Notes: generated by a model not told the origin, from the sequence alone. Numbered from the stretch's first letter, positions 32,293-42,452 are shown. The stretch: 64,000 nucleotides of DNA from Saprospiraceae bacterium (GCA_027488935.1 JAIYAP010000009.1:1-64000); one strand, 5' to 3'. Program-made: numbers and translations.

Positions 32293-34563
32293 ATGAAAAA
32301 CGCCTTGTCGCTTTTTATACTCTGTGCATTTGGCCCCGTTTTTTTATTCGCACAACAACCCATAAAAGGTACGGTGCAAGATGCAGAAACAGGCGCTGGC
32401 ATTCCGGCGGTCACCATTGCCATTCCAGGTACAGGAAAGCAAACCATTACGGACGATTTTGGTGCGTTTGAACTGAACAGCAGTGGTGTAAAAGCAGGGG
32501 CAAAAATCCTGGCGCTTTGTGTCGGCTATCAAAAAGATAGTTTTTTGATAGAAAATATGGCAAAACCCGTTCGGTTCAGCCTGCGCCCCCTGCAAACGCA
32601 AATCAACGAGGTGGTTATTAGCGGAACCATGAAAGCGGTATCCAGGATGCAAAGTCCGGTACCCGTGGAAGTGTACACTCCGCGTTTTTTCCGAAAAAAC
32701 CCGACACCCAGTCTTTTCGCCGCCATGGAAAACGTGAACGGCGTACGGCCACAACTCAATTGCAGTGTATGCAACACCGGCGATATTCACATCAATGGCA
32801 TGGAGGGGCCGTACACCATGGTTTTAATTGATGGCATGCCCATCGTGAGTGGTTTGTCTACCGTATATGGCCTGAATGGCATTCCTAATACCTTAATTGA
32901 CAGGGTAGAAATTGTAAAAGGTCCGGCGTCCACGCTGTATGGCTCGGAGGCGGTAGGTGGACTGATCAATGTGATTACCAAAAATCCGAGTAACGCGCCG
33001 ACGCTGAGTGTGGATGTAAACGGAACATCTTACGGCGAGTTGAATGCTGATGCCGGTATGCGCGGCAGGGTAGGGAAGGCCTCAGTGTTGTTGAGTGGCA
33101 ATTACTTCCATTTTCAACAGCGTTTGGACCGAAATGCCGATAATTTTACCGACATGACCCTTCAAAAGCGCTTTACCCTGTTTAATAAATGGCAATTAGA
33201 TCGAACAGACCGCAGCCAAACCAGCCTGGCGTTGCGGTATATTTGGGAAAATCGGTTCGGCGGAGAATTACAATGGAAACCTGAATTCAGGGGGGGCGAC
33301 AGTATTTACGGCGAACAAATCAGTACCCGCCGTTTTGAAATGCTCGGCAGCCATAGCATCCTGGTGCCGGAAAAAATAAAATTTGCCTGGTCTTATACCA
33401 TACACGATCAGGCCTCCGCGTATGGAACAACCATTTTTGATGCGCGGCAGCACATTGCGTTTGGGCAGACGACCTGGGACAAAAAAATAGGCAACCTGCA
33501 TGATGCCTTGTTCGGAGTTGCGCTGCGTTACACCTGGTACGATGACAATACGCCCATCACCACACGTCCTAATCAGCCAGGCCAAACAGCGCCCTCGATA
33601 ACCTGGTTACCCGGCATTTTTGTGCAGGATCAAATCGATTTTTCACAAAAACACACCCTTTTGACGGGAATGCGTTATGACTATAACTCGGTGCATGGCC
33701 ATATTTTTACCCCGCGCATTAATTACCAATGGAAACCCAATGCCAACCATACCCTGCGTTTTACCATTGGCAATGGCTATCGGGTAGCCAACGTGTTTAG
33801 TGAAGATCATGCTGCGCTCACGGGTGCGCGCGAGGTGGTGATTGCCGAAGCCTTGCGCCCCGAACGCAGTTGGAATACGAATTTGAACTATACCGGCCAA
33901 TTTGTGCCCCAAAAAAGTAAAGTTGCCTTTGTCGGGTTGGATGCGACCTTGTTTTATACCCGTTTTAGCAACCGCATTGTAGCTGATTATTTGAGTGACC
34001 CGCAAAAGGTGATTTTTGATAATTTACAAGGATTTGGTATTTCGCGTGGATTTTCCCTCAACAGCGATGCTAATTTTACCAATGGCTTAAAAATGATGGC
34101 GGGCATCACGGTTTTGGATGTTTTCACGCAGGAAACAAATTTGACTGGAAATGCCGTCAAAATACCGCAATTGCACGCTTCAACTTTTTCCGGCACCTTC
34201 TCCATCAGTTTCCCGCTGTATCGCAACCTGCTGAGTATCGATTACACGGGCAATGTATATGGTCCCATGCCCCTTCCTGTGGTGCCCAACGACTTTCGTC
34301 CAGCCAATTCGCCCTGGTTTAGTATTCAAAATATACAGGCCACCTGGAATATCCGCAAAGGGCTGGAGTGTTATGGCGGGGCCAAAAACCTGCTGAATTT
34401 TGTACCCAAAGACCCAATTTTGCGGCCTTTCGATCCCTTTGACAAGCAGGCAAATGATCCAGTAGGCAATCCAAACGGCTACACCTTTGATCCGTCTTAC
34501 AATTACGCCCCCATTCAGGGCATTCGTTTTTTTATCGGACTGCGCTATACCAGTTGGAAGTAA
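32293..34563 (+). CDS. TonB-dependent outer-membrane receptor with carboxypeptidase-like N-terminal domain
   Basis: A 756-residue receptor. A signal peptide (to about 20, ending LFAQ) is followed by a carboxypeptidase-regulatory-like barrel (IKGTVQDAETGAGIPAVTIAIPGTGKQTITDDFGAFEL, about 23-100), the plug domain (EVVISGTM..., VNGVRPQLNCSVCNTGDIHINGMEGPYTMVLIDGMPIV, VEIVKGPASTLYGSEAVGGLINVIT) and a 22-strand-type barrel to the C-terminal aromatic residue region. The Cys-x-x-Cys in the plug is notable and is, from memory, shared with receptors found in heavy-metal contexts. The cargo may be a metal, metallophore or peptide. It lies 200 bases after the MNIO gene. Confidence 0.9.
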   Translation: MKNALSLFILCAFGPVFLFAQQPIKGTVQDAETGAGIPAVTIAIPGTGKQTITDDFGAFELNSSGVKAGAKILALCVGYQKDSFLIENMAKPVRFSLRPLQTQINEVVISGTMKAVSRMQSPVPVEVYTPRFFRKNPTPSLFAAMENVNGVRPQLNCSVCNTGDIHINGMEGPYTMVLIDGMPIVSGLSTVYGLNGIPNTLIDRVEIVKGPASTLYGSEAVGGLINVITKNPSNAPTLSVDVNGTSYGELNADAGMRGRVGKASVLLSGNYFHFQQRLDRNADNFTDMTLQKRFTLFNKWQLDRTDRSQTSLALRYIWENRFGGELQWKPEFRGGDSIYGEQISTRRFEMLGSHSILVPEKIKFAWSYTIHDQASAYGTTIFDARQHIAFGQTTWDKKIGNLHDALFGVALRYTWYDDNTPITTRPNQPGQTAPSITWLPGIFVQDQIDFSQKHTLLTGMRYDYNSVHGHIFTPRINYQWKPNANHTLRFTIGNGYRVANVFSEDHAALTGAREVVIAEALRPERSWNTNLNYTGQFVPQKSKVAFVGLDATLFYTRFSNRIVADYLSDPQKVIFDNLQGFGISRGFSLNSDANFTNGLKMMAGITVLDVFTQETNLTGNAVKIPQLHASTFSGTFSISFPLYRNLLSIDYTGNVYGPMPLPVVPNDFRPANSPWFSIQNIQATWNIRKGLECYGGAKNLLNFVPKDPILRPFDPFDKQANDPVGNPNGYTFDPSYNYAPIQGIRFFIGLRYTSWK

Positions 34564-34637
34564 CGAATTTTTCCTACTTTCGCCCGCCTTTACCACCTTA
34601 ATGCCGTAACCGATTTATTTACTTACATCCACTACCC

Positions 34638-35954
34638 ATGCAGTCCGACACTTTCGAAGTTATTGGCGGTCAGCCACTTAAAGGCGAATTACAACCGCAA
34701 GGCGCCAAAAACGAAGCCCTTCAAATCATTAGTGCAGTATTGCTGACTGATGACTATGTGACCATTTCCAACATCCCAAATATCCGCGATGTGGTGCAAC
34801 TGATTGAGTTGCTCAAAGGATTGGGCGTGACGGTGGAAAAACTGGCCGATGATACCTTTAAATTTTGCGCCGGCACTGTAGATATTTCCTATTTGCAATC
34901 AGACGCATTTATGAAAGACGCGCAACGCTTGCGGGGCTCGGTCATGCTGATCGGACCATTGTTGGCCCGTTATGGTAAAGCGGTATTGCCCAAGCCCGGA
35001 GGCGATAAAATTGGCCGCCGCCGTTTGGATACCCACTTTTTAGGTTTTCAAAAATTAGGAGCCGAATTCAAATACGACGATACTTCTGATATCTATTACA
35101 TCCAACAGCCTGATGGCGGCATGAAAGGTGCCTATATCCACATGGATGAAATATCGGTAACAGGTACGGCCAATGTGGTGATGGCTGCGGTGCTCACGGA
35201 AGGTAAAACTACCATCTACAACGCCGCTTGCGAGCCTTATTTGCAGCAATTGTGCCGCATGTTGATCCAAATGGGGGCAAAAATTGAAGGTTTGGGTTCC
35301 AATTTATTACACATTGAAGGTGTAAGCAAATTGGGTAGCACCGAACACCGTTGTTTGCCCGATATGATCGAAATTGGCAGTTTTATTGGCCTTGCTGCCA
35401 TGACGCAATCCGAAATTACCATTAAAAATGCGGGTGTTCAGCACCTGGGCATTATCCCGCATACTTTTGAACGCCTGGGCATTACCATCCACCAACAAGG
35501 CGACGATTTACATATTCCTGCGCAGGATCATTATGAAATCAACACCTTTATTGATGGTTCTATCCTGACCATTTATGATGCACCCTGGCCTGGCTTCACG
35601 CCCGATTTGATGTCGATTGTGCTTGTCGTGGCGACCCAGGCGCGTGGCAGCGTGTTGGTACACCAGAAAATGTTTGAAAGCCGCCTGTTTTTTGTCGATA
35701 AACTCATCGACATGGGCGCGCAGATCATTTTATGCGACCCACACAGGGCCACTGTCATTGGTTTGGACCGCCGTTATCCTTTGCGGGGCATCGAAATGAC
35801 CTCACCCGATATTCGTGCCGGACAAGCTTTGTTGATTGCTGCTTTATCGGCAAAAGGCCGCAGTTTGATCCACAATGTACACCAGATCGATCGCGGTTAT
35901 CAGTACATCGACCAGCGATTGAATGCCATTGGCGCGAACATTCGACGGGTGTAA
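34638..35954 (+). CDS. murA: UDP-N-acetylglucosamine 1-carboxyvinyltransferase with Asp in place of the active-site Cys
   Basis: MurA transfers enolpyruvate from phosphoenolpyruvate to UDP-GlcNAc, the first committed step of peptidoglycan synthesis. The 438-residue protein shows GAKNEALQIISAVLL with the conserved Lys-Asn, then LRGSVMLIGPLLAR, the active loop PKPGGDKIGRRRLDTH, AACEPYLQQL and TSPDIRAGQALLIAAL. In most bacteria the loop reads PGGCAIG, with the Cys attacked by fosfomycin; here that residue is Asp123 (codon at 35004-35006), which in other MurA enzymes gives intrinsic fosfomycin insensitivity. TACTTTCG at 34575-34582 is a possible variant -7 box. Confidence 0.95.
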   Translation: MQSDTFEVIGGQPLKGELQPQGAKNEALQIISAVLLTDDYVTISNIPNIRDVVQLIELLKGLGVTVEKLADDTFKFCAGTVDISYLQSDAFMKDAQRLRGSVMLIGPLLARYGKAVLPKPGGDKIGRRRLDTHFLGFQKLGAEFKYDDTSDIYYIQQPDGGMKGAYIHMDEISVTGTANVVMAAVLTEGKTTIYNAACEPYLQQLCRMLIQMGAKIEGLGSNLLHIEGVSKLGSTEHRCLPDMIEIGSFIGLAAMTQSEITIKNAGVQHLGIIPHTFERLGITIHQQGDDLHIPAQDHYEINTFIDGSILTIYDAPWPGFTPDLMSIVLVVATQARGSVLVHQKMFESRLFFVDKLIDMGAQIILCDPHRATVIGLDRRYPLRGIEMTSPDIRAGQALLIAALSAKGRSLIHNVHQIDRGYQYIDQRLNAIGANIRRV

Positions 35955-35983
35955 AACGTTGTATGCCTACAAAATTCAGGTAA

Positions 35984-36814
35984 ATGCGTTATTCCATCGG
36001 CTTTTCCCCTTGCCCCAATGATACCTTCATTTTCGATGCCATGCTACACGGTAAAGTGGACACTGAAGGCCTTGAATTTGAAGTATTTATGGAGGATGTG
36101 GAAGCCCTTAATCGCCGTGCCTTTGCGGGCGAATTGGCCATTACGAAACTCAGCTATCATGCTTTTGCGCACCTCACCGAGCAATATGTATTGCTGGATG
36201 CCGGCAGCGCATTAGGCAACAATTGTGGCCCTTTGCTCATCGCTAAAAAGCCGCTGACCGAAGCCGAGGTAAATGCGGCGCGTATCGCCATTCCAGGAAA
36301 AATGACGACCGCCAATTTTCTGTTGAGCATGGCATTTCCGGCAGCAAAAAATAAAACCGAGGTGCTTTTTTCGGACGTAGAAGACGCGGTGCTCGAAAAT
36401 CGGGCCGATGCAGGCCTGATTATCCATGAAAACCGGTTTACTTACCAGCAAAAGGGCTTGGTAAAAATTATGGACCTTGGCGAACACTGGGAACAAACCA
36501 CCGGATTGCCCATTCCATTGGGCGGCATTGTAGTGCAGCGCAGCCTTCCTGCCGAAGATCAGGCAAAAATAAACCGCGTCATGCGCCGTAGTGTGGAGTA
36601 TGCTTTTGCGCATCCATCGGAGGTAATGCCTTTTGTACGTGCACATGCGCAAGCCATGGACGACGCCGTGATGCAAGCGCATATTGATCTATATGTTTCC
36701 CAATTTACCGTCGATTTGGGGACACGGGGAAGGGCTGCAATACTCGAAATGTTTCGAATTGCCGAGGCACAACAGATTATTCCAAATTATGATAAAAATA
36801 TTTTTTTGAATTAA
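35984..36814 (+). CDS. mqnD: 1,4-dihydroxy-6-naphthoate synthase
   Basis: MqnD acts in the futalosine route to menaquinone, cleaving cyclic dehypoxanthine futalosine to 1,4-dihydroxy-6-naphthoate. The 276-residue protein has the family opening YSIGFSPCPNDTFIFDAMLHG, then ITKLSYHAFAHL, NNCGPLLIAKKPL, LIIHENRFTYQQKGL with the catalytic His-Glu region, and LPIPLGGIVV. It follows murA by 29 bases. The other mqn genes are not in the window. Confidence 0.93.
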   Translation: MRYSIGFSPCPNDTFIFDAMLHGKVDTEGLEFEVFMEDVEALNRRAFAGELAITKLSYHAFAHLTEQYVLLDAGSALGNNCGPLLIAKKPLTEAEVNAARIAIPGKMTTANFLLSMAFPAAKNKTEVLFSDVEDAVLENRADAGLIIHENRFTYQQKGLVKIMDLGEHWEQTTGLPIPLGGIVVQRSLPAEDQAKINRVMRRSVEYAFAHPSEVMPFVRAHAQAMDDAVMQAHIDLYVSQFTVDLGTRGRAAILEMFRIAEAQQIIPNYDKNIFLN

Positions 36815-36895
36815 AGAAATTCGTCATTTCTGGCACGGTTTTCGAAACAGTATTTACCGTGTGTAAGTATTGTTTTTAGAATTGAAGAAATTCGG

Positions 36896-36925
36896 AGCGC
36901 GAACAAAGGTTCGCGCTTTTTTTTT
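36896..36925 (+). terminator. Rho-independent terminator after mqnD
   Basis: AGCGCGAAC (36896-36904) and GTTCGCGCT (36909-36917) form a perfect 9-bp stem with a 4-base loop, followed by nine T. Confidence 0.92.
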
Positions 36926-36964
36926 GCCCGCAATGCAGATTTCTACAATCCCAATTCCCTTTCT

Positions 36965-36972
36965 TACATTTG
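36965..36972 (+). promoter_or_regulatory. -7 promoter box TACATTTG for ald
   Basis: Fits TAnnTTTG, 59 bases before the ATG at 37032 and just after the mqnD terminator. Confidence 0.55.
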
Positions 36973-37031
36973 CCCGGTTTTTCAATTGCCCAAACCAAAA
37001 GTTCCATTTTTCACTAAACAAATCCATTACC

Positions 37032-38144
37032 ATGATTATTGGCGTTCCAAAAGAAATTAAAAGTAACGAGAACCGCGTTGCACTCACACCGGCCGGAGCA
37101 CTCGAATTGTCTCGTCGCGGTCATACGGTTTATATTCAAAGTACGGCTGGGGTAGGAAGCGGCTTCGAAGATGCTGAGTATATTTCCTATGGCGCTCAAA
37201 TTTTGTCGAATGCAGACGAAGTATGGGCAAAGTCGGAAATGATCATGAAAGTAAAGGAGCCAATCAAGGAGGAATACGCACGTTGCCGCGAAAATCAATT
37301 GATTTTCACCTATTTCCACTTTGCCTCCAGCGAAGAATTAACCCACGCAATGATTAAAGCAGGCTCGATCTGCTTAGCCTATGAAACCGTTGAAACCCAT
37401 GACCGCCAGTTGCCCTTGTTGATTCCAATGTCGGAAGTGGCAGGACGTATGGCCATCCAGGAAGGTGCCAAGTATTTAGAGAAACCATCCAATGGCCGCG
37501 GTGTATTGCTGGGCGGTATCCCAGGGGTTGCGCCTGGTAAAGTATTGGTATTGGGTGGCGGTATCGTGGGCACCCAAGCGGCTAAAATGGCTGCAGGTTT
37601 GGGCGCACAGGTTACCTTACTTGATGTAAGCCTCAACCGCTTGCGCTACCTCAGCGATATCATGCCTGCCAATGTAATCACCATGTATTCCAACGAATAC
37701 AACATCCGTCGCCTTATCCAAACCCACGACCTGATCGTTGGTGCGGTTCTGATTCCGGGTGCAAAAGCGCCTAAATTGATTACCCGCGACATGCTCAAAT
37801 TGATGCGCCCGGGTACTGTAATTGTCGACGTTGCCGTTGACCAAGGCGGTTGTATCGAAACGACCCACGCTACCACCCACGCCGACCCAATCTTTATCAT
37901 TGACGATGTGGTGCATTATTGTGTGGCAAATATGCCAGGTGCAGTACCATTTACCTCTACGGTAGGTTTGACCAATGCAACCCTGCCTTACGCCATTCAA
38001 TTGGCCGAAAAAGGATGGCAAAAAGCTTGCACCGATAACAATGAACTCAAACTCGGTCTGAATGTTGTAAATGGTAAGGTTGTATATAAAGGTGTAGCCG
38101 ATGCATTTAGCCTGCCCCTGCACGAGGTGACAGCGGTGTTGTAA
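37032..38144 (+). CDS. ald: Alanine dehydrogenase
   Basis: Interconverts alanine with pyruvate plus ammonia using NAD. The 370-residue protein begins MIIGVPKEIKSNENRVALTPAG, diagnostic for the family, and has the substrate His in LIFTYFHFASS, the nucleotide-binding VLVLGGGIVGTQAAKMAAGLGA, LIVGAVLIPGAKAPKLIT and VDVAVDQGGC..TTHA with the catalytic Asp. The start was placed at ATG 37032, since the 54 codons before it contain the promoter and terminator and are not conserved. A long inverted repeat follows the stop. Confidence 0.95.
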   Translation: MIIGVPKEIKSNENRVALTPAGALELSRRGHTVYIQSTAGVGSGFEDAEYISYGAQILSNADEVWAKSEMIMKVKEPIKEEYARCRENQLIFTYFHFASSEELTHAMIKAGSICLAYETVETHDRQLPLLIPMSEVAGRMAIQEGAKYLEKPSNGRGVLLGGIPGVAPGKVLVLGGGIVGTQAAKMAAGLGAQVTLLDVSLNRLRYLSDIMPANVITMYSNEYNIRRLIQTHDLIVGAVLIPGAKAPKLITRDMLKLMRPGTVIVDVAVDQGGCIETTHATTHADPIFIIDDVVHYCVANMPGAVPFTSTVGLTNATLPYAIQLAEKGWQKACTDNNELKLGLNVVNGKVVYKGVADAFSLPLHEVTAVL

Positions 38145-38150
38145 TAAGAC

Positions 38151-38223
38151 ATCGAAGGAAGCGTTTGGATAGGGCGGGCATATTTGTTTGATCAACATGC
38201 GCTCTATCCAAACTTCCTTCGAT
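38151..38223. repeat. 73-base imperfect palindrome after ald
   Basis: The left arm (38151-38181) and right arm (38197-38223) pair over about 26 bp: ATCGAAGGAAG then TTTGGATAG then GCG and CAT, with small bulges and a 15-base loop. No T-run follows directly. It could be a terminator used in both directions, a REP-like element or a transcript-end stabiliser. Confidence 0.75.
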
Positions 38224-38251
38224 CTCACAATCCTCTTAACCCAATCCTGCA

Positions 38252-39163
38252 ATGCGTAAGTTTTTCGTTCTGCTCATCAAAACCCTGATTTTTGTATCAT
38301 TACTCCTGATACGATTGGGTGAGTGGGATGTGCGCTGGATGTACGAACATTCGCGCTACCGCAATGAAATCCCTTATTATGTCAATGCCCTCAGTAGTAT
38401 TGCGGTTTTTTTAATTTTCCTTGATTTTGTACAGTTTTTTACCACCTGGTGGTACCGCCGCCGGCATAAAATAAAAGGGGACGATAATTTCATCACTGGT
38501 GTCAACCATATTTACTCCCTTTTGCTGGCCATTGGCATTATTGTGGGCGTTTTATCGCTCTTTCAAATTAATGTAAAAGAACTTTTTACCTCCCTCTCCA
38601 TCATTTTTGCGGGTTTAGCCATCCTGACCAAGGATTATATTTCGAATATGATCAATGGGATGATCATTACCTTTTCGGGGCAATTGAGTATCCATGACAA
38701 TGTAAAAATTGGGCAACACCGTGGCAAAATTACCGCCATTACCCTCCAGAACATCCACCTGCTGAACGACGATGACGACATGATTTATGTCCCCAATAAT
38801 GTCGTAACCACCACCGATGTAGTCAATTACACCAAGCGGGAAATCAAAAGAACCAGCATCGACTTCGAAATTGCCCTGCGCCACCTTAAAAACGTGGAAG
38901 AACTCGAACACCAATTGATCGAAGCCCTGCGCCCCTTCCACGACCTGATTAAAGAAGATAGTTATTATTTGCGGGTAGCAGAAGTTAGAAAAGACAATGT
39001 TTCCCTCAAGTTTCAATACATTTTAACCGAACCCAACAAAGAACTCGAACGCCAAATTCGCCGGAAAGCTATCCGCCGATTGGTAGAATTGATCAGCGAA
39101 CGCGAAAAAATTGTAGATAAAATTCCGGAGTTGCCGGACGATTTAGGACATCACATTATATGA
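38252..39163 (+). CDS. Mechanosensitive ion channel, MscS family (second copy)
   Basis: A 303-residue MscS-type channel: hydrophobic helices at about 5-20, 45-67 and 88-107, then a TM3-like segment ([35 protein letters not shown]), the beta domain ([25 protein letters not shown]) and a long helical C-terminus. TM3 lacks the strict Gly/Ala repeat of E. coli MscS, and the sequence differs clearly from the copy at 1228, so they are not a recent duplication. It overlaps the next gene by ATGA, indicating co-translation with the thioredoxin-domain protein. Confidence 0.85.
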   Translation: MRKFFVLLIKTLIFVSLLLIRLGEWDVRWMYEHSRYRNEIPYYVNALSSIAVFLIFLDFVQFFTTWWYRRRHKIKGDDNFITGVNHIYSLLLAIGIIVGVLSLFQINVKELFTSLSIIFAGLAILTKDYISNMINGMIITFSGQLSIHDNVKIGQHRGKITAITLQNIHLLNDDDDMIYVPNNVVTTTDVVNYTKREIKRTSIDFEIALRHLKNVEELEHQLIEALRPFHDLIKEDSYYLRVAEVRKDNVSLKFQYILTEPNKELERQIRRKAIRRLVELISEREKIVDKIPELPDDLGHHII

Positions 39164-41232
39164 ACCAACTTCAGTACGAAACCTCGCCCTATCTCCTGCA
39201 ACATGCCCATAATCCGGTGGATTGGTATGCCTGGAAACCCGAAGCCTTTGAACGCGCAAAAGCAGAAAACAAGCCTATTTTGGTCAGTATCGGGTATTCT
39301 ACCTGCCACTGGTGCCATGTCATGGAGCGCGAATCCTTTGAAAAAGAAGACGTTGCAGCCTATATGAACGCCCATTACATCAACATCAAGGTTGATCGCG
39401 AGGAACGGCCCGATGTGGATGCCATTTATATGGAGGCCTGCCAAATCCTGACTGGCGGCGGCGGGTGGCCTTTAAACTGCTTTTTAACCCCGGAAGGCAA
39501 GCCTTTTTATGCGGGCACTTATTTTCCGCCCACGCCCGCACACAACCGTCCCTCCTGGGTGCAACTGCTGGAACACCTGGCCAATATCTGGGAAACCCAA
39601 CCGGATGCAGCCCACGAACAAGCCGATAAACTCCTTGCCCACATTCAGCGCAACGACGATTTATTTGTCAAAGCCCCCGAAAATGCGGCCCTGGAAGTCG
39701 ATTTGGCCAAAACGGAGGCATCCTTAGTGCCCAGTATTTTGGAAAACATTTTTTATCAGATGCGGGAACGATTCGACCGGGCCGATGGCGGTTTTGGTGG
39801 AGCGCCCAAGTTCCCTTCTACCATGGCCATTCAGTATTTGCTGAACTACCATTATTTTACAGGAAATACAGAAGCGCTGGAGCATGCCGAACTTTCATTG
39901 GAAAAGATGATCCAGGGGGGCATTTACGACCAATTGGGCGGTGGTTTTGCGCGTTATGCCACCGATCGGGAGTGGTTGATACCGCATTTTGAAAAAATGT
40001 TGTACGATAATGCCTTGTTACTGATGGTGTTATCCGACGCCTACTTAGTCACAGGCAAAGCGTTGTACCGCGAAACCATCGAAGAAACCATGGAATACCT
40101 CCAGCGGGAAATGCTCCACCCGGAAGGCGGTTTTTACAGCGCACAGGATGCCGATTCAGAGGGTGTAGAAGGTAAATTCTTTGTTTGGCAAAAATCGGAA
40201 GTAGATGAAATCCTTGGCCCGGATGCCGATTTATTCAACGCTTTTTATGATGTGACCGAACAAGGCAACTGGGAGCATCAGAATATTCTTTGGCGTTTGG
40301 CTTCTTATGAGCAATTTGCAGCCGGAGTAAAAATGCCCGTCGATACCTTGAAAGCACGCCTCAAAGCATGTCGGGAAAAACTATTTGCCGAGCGCGCCAA
40401 ACGTATTTACCCCGGCCTCGACGATAAGATCATCCTCGGTTGGAATGCCTTGATGGTTTCTGCCTGTGTACGTGCATACACGGCCCTTGGTCATGAAAAC
40501 TACCGGGAGATGGCGATACGCAACCTGGCATTTTTGGAAGAAAAATTTAAAATTGAGGCACAACGGCCCTTGCTACACGTTTGGAAAAATGGACAGGCGC
40601 AGTACGAAGCGTTCATAGATGATTATGCCTACCTGATTGCAGCGCTGATCGATGTGTATCAAATCACGTTTGACATCCGTTATTTACAAACCGCTGAAAA
40701 ATATACGGAAGTGGTTTTAAGTTACTTTGAGGACAAGGCAACCGGACTGTTTTTTTATACCGCAGAAGGACAGGAAGATATTATTTTGAGAAAAAAGGAC
40801 CTGTACGACAATGCAACACCTTCTGGCAATAGCACGATGGTTTTAAACCTGCAAAGGCTGGGCATTTTGCTCGACCAAAGTGCCTGGCGGGCCAAAAGTA
40901 GCCAGATGCTGCAGGCGATGGCCGAGACCATTGAGCGGTATCCTTTATCTTTTGAGCGTTGGGCTACTGCCTTGATGCAAGAAATTTACCCGCCGCATGA
41001 AATAGCCGTGGTTGGGAAAGATGCAATTGCACAAGCCATGGCCCTTCAAAAAATATTTGTACCCAATAAAGTGATCGCCGCAAGTGTGCTTGAGACAGAT
41101 AAGCTTCCATTATTAGCAGGAAAGACAGCCGACGACAACACCTATATATATGTATGCCGTAATTTTGTTTGTCAGCGCCCGGTCGTATCTTTGGATGCGT
41201 TCCGGGAACTACTTCAACTTAAAGTAGTCTAA
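39160..41232 (+). CDS. DUF255 thioredoxin-domain protein (YyaL/SSP411-like)
   Basis: A 690-residue protein with an N-terminal thioredoxin-like DUF255 domain (about 1-165): [15 protein letters not shown], then [19 protein letters not shown] with the Cys-x-x-Cys, and [13 protein letters not shown]. The rest is an (alpha/alpha)6-barrel-like domain ([70 protein letters not shown]). The function is uncertain; related eukaryotic and bacterial proteins are described as redox or sugar-epimerase-like. Co-translation with an MscS channel is a frequent kind of lateral pairing but unexplained. Confidence 0.88.
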   Translation: MNQLQYETSPYLLQHAHNPVDWYAWKPEAFERAKAENKPILVSIGYSTCHWCHVMERESFEKEDVAAYMNAHYINIKVDREERPDVDAIYMEACQILTGGGGWPLNCFLTPEGKPFYAGTYFPPTPAHNRPSWVQLLEHLANIWETQPDAAHEQADKLLAHIQRNDDLFVKAPENAALEVDLAKTEASLVPSILENIFYQMRERFDRADGGFGGAPKFPSTMAIQYLLNYHYFTGNTEALEHAELSLEKMIQGGIYDQLGGGFARYATDREWLIPHFEKMLYDNALLLMVLSDAYLVTGKALYRETIEETMEYLQREMLHPEGGFYSAQDADSEGVEGKFFVWQKSEVDEILGPDADLFNAFYDVTEQGNWEHQNILWRLASYEQFAAGVKMPVDTLKARLKACREKLFAERAKRIYPGLDDKIILGWNALMVSACVRAYTALGHENYREMAIRNLAFLEEKFKIEAQRPLLHVWKNGQAQYEAFIDDYAYLIAALIDVYQITFDIRYLQTAEKYTEVVLSYFEDKATGLFFYTAEGQEDIILRKKDLYDNATPSGNSTMVLNLQRLGILLDQSAWRAKSSQMLQAMAETIERYPLSFERWATALMQEIYPPHEIAVVGKDAIAQAMALQKIFVPNKVIAASVLETDKLPLLAGKTADDNTYIYVCRNFVCQRPVVSLDAFRELLQLKVV

Positions 41233-41251
41233 AAGCCAAAAGCGCCAAGCC

Positions 41252-42229
41252 ATGAAAATAATTTTTACCTTGATCTTATCTGGTTTATTGGGTACTGTTT
41301 GTGCCCAGCAACTGACTCAATACAGTTTGTACATGCTCAATCCGTACGGTCTTAATCCGGCATATGCGGGTATGGAAAACTCTTTGGTTGCCACAGGTGT
41401 GTATCGGCAACAGTGGTCGGGGTTAAAAGGAGCGCCGTTATCGCAGCACATAAATGCCCATTTACCTTTGTACCGTATCAACAGCGGCCTGGGTTTTCGG
41501 CTCGAAAATGATGGAATAGGGGCCCACCGCGCCACTGCCGGGTATCTAAGTTACAGCTACCATCAGGAATTGGGGCGGAACACGATTTTATCGGTGGGGG
41601 TTAGCGGCGGATATTTGCAATATAGTTTGGATGGCGATAAGTTGCGGGCACCGCAGGGCACCTATGTAGAGCCTGGAGGAATATTTGACCACAACGATCC
41701 TTATTTGCCGGAAGGGAAAGTAACTGCCGGGACGCCCGTCGGGGAAGTCGGTTTGTATTTAAAAATAAAAAAATGGAGCATCGGTGCAGCAGTACAACCC
41801 GTATTTGCACCTTCATTAAGTACGACGAAAAGTGGAGGATTTCGTTTAACACCCAATCGGCATTACTTGATGACAGTGAATTATGCGTTTGACGCAGGAG
41901 AAAACGTACAGGTGCAACCGTCCGTATTAGTTAAAAGTGACATAACGAAGACACAAACAGATATTTCCTGTTTGGCGCGATACAGAGAAAATATATTTGC
42001 CGGCGCTTCGTTTAGGGGAATCGGCACGAAAGGAAATGACGCAGCAGTGTTATTTGGTGGATTTAAGTTGAATGAGAGAACAATTTTGGCTTATTCGTTC
42101 GATATTCCCCTGTCGCCCCTTAATACCGTCAATCGAGGAAGTCACGAATTATTGTTGCGGTATGACCTAAATAAAACAATAGGTGCAGGAAAATTACCGC
42201 CGGTGATATATAATCCCCGATTTTTATGA
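41252..42229 (+). CDS. PorP/SprF-family type IX secretion membrane protein
   Basis: The 325-residue outer-membrane protein has a signal peptide (MKIIFTLILSGLLGTVCAQ) and the family opening QLTQYSLYMLNPYGLNPAYAG, followed by barrel strands (LGFRLENDGIGAHRATAGYLSYSYHQEL, IKKWSIGAAVQPVFAPSL). PorP/SprF proteins anchor T9SS substrates at the outer membrane or act as secretion partners, and the gene precedes gldK-N here as in other Bacteroidota. Many paralogues exist per genome; position favours the T9SS core copy. Confidence 0.92.
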   Translation: MKIIFTLILSGLLGTVCAQQLTQYSLYMLNPYGLNPAYAGMENSLVATGVYRQQWSGLKGAPLSQHINAHLPLYRINSGLGFRLENDGIGAHRATAGYLSYSYHQELGRNTILSVGVSGGYLQYSLDGDKLRAPQGTYVEPGGIFDHNDPYLPEGKVTAGTPVGEVGLYLKIKKWSIGAAVQPVFAPSLSTTKSGGFRLTPNRHYLMTVNYAFDAGENVQVQPSVLVKSDITKTQTDISCLARYRENIFAGASFRGIGTKGNDAAVLFGGFKLNERTILAYSFDIPLSPLNTVNRGSHELLLRYDLNKTIGAGKLPPVIYNPRFL

Positions 42230-42391
42230 TATTTGCGCTCGCTGTTGCAGGAAAAATATGTTTTTTCTTAAAAATGTTAAGACGCATACAATGAAACGTT
42301 AAAATTCCGTTTCTGTCCTGCTTTCGCAACGCGATTTTCTTCAATAAGCCAATTTTATTTGGAATTCTTTTTCTGTGAAAGATTAATCCAA

Positions 42392-42399
42392 TATCTTTA
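42392..42399 (+). promoter_or_regulatory. -7 promoter box TATCTTTA for gldK
   Basis: A TAnnTTTR match 53 bases before the gldK start, in the 223-base gap after the PorP gene. It lets gldK be transcribed apart from porP. Confidence 0.5.
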
Positions 42400-42452
42400 C
42401 GACCACTTTTTCCAAACCGAATAATTAAAGTAGGTAAACACGGGTGTTTAAC

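Noticed and set aside
36870-37031. N-terminal extension of alanine dehydrogenase
   Set aside because: It covers the mqnD terminator and the ald promoter box; family proteins begin at MIIGVPKE.
1228-39163. The two MscS genes as a recent duplication
   Set aside because: Their sequences differ in helix number and pore segment and share only family motifs.
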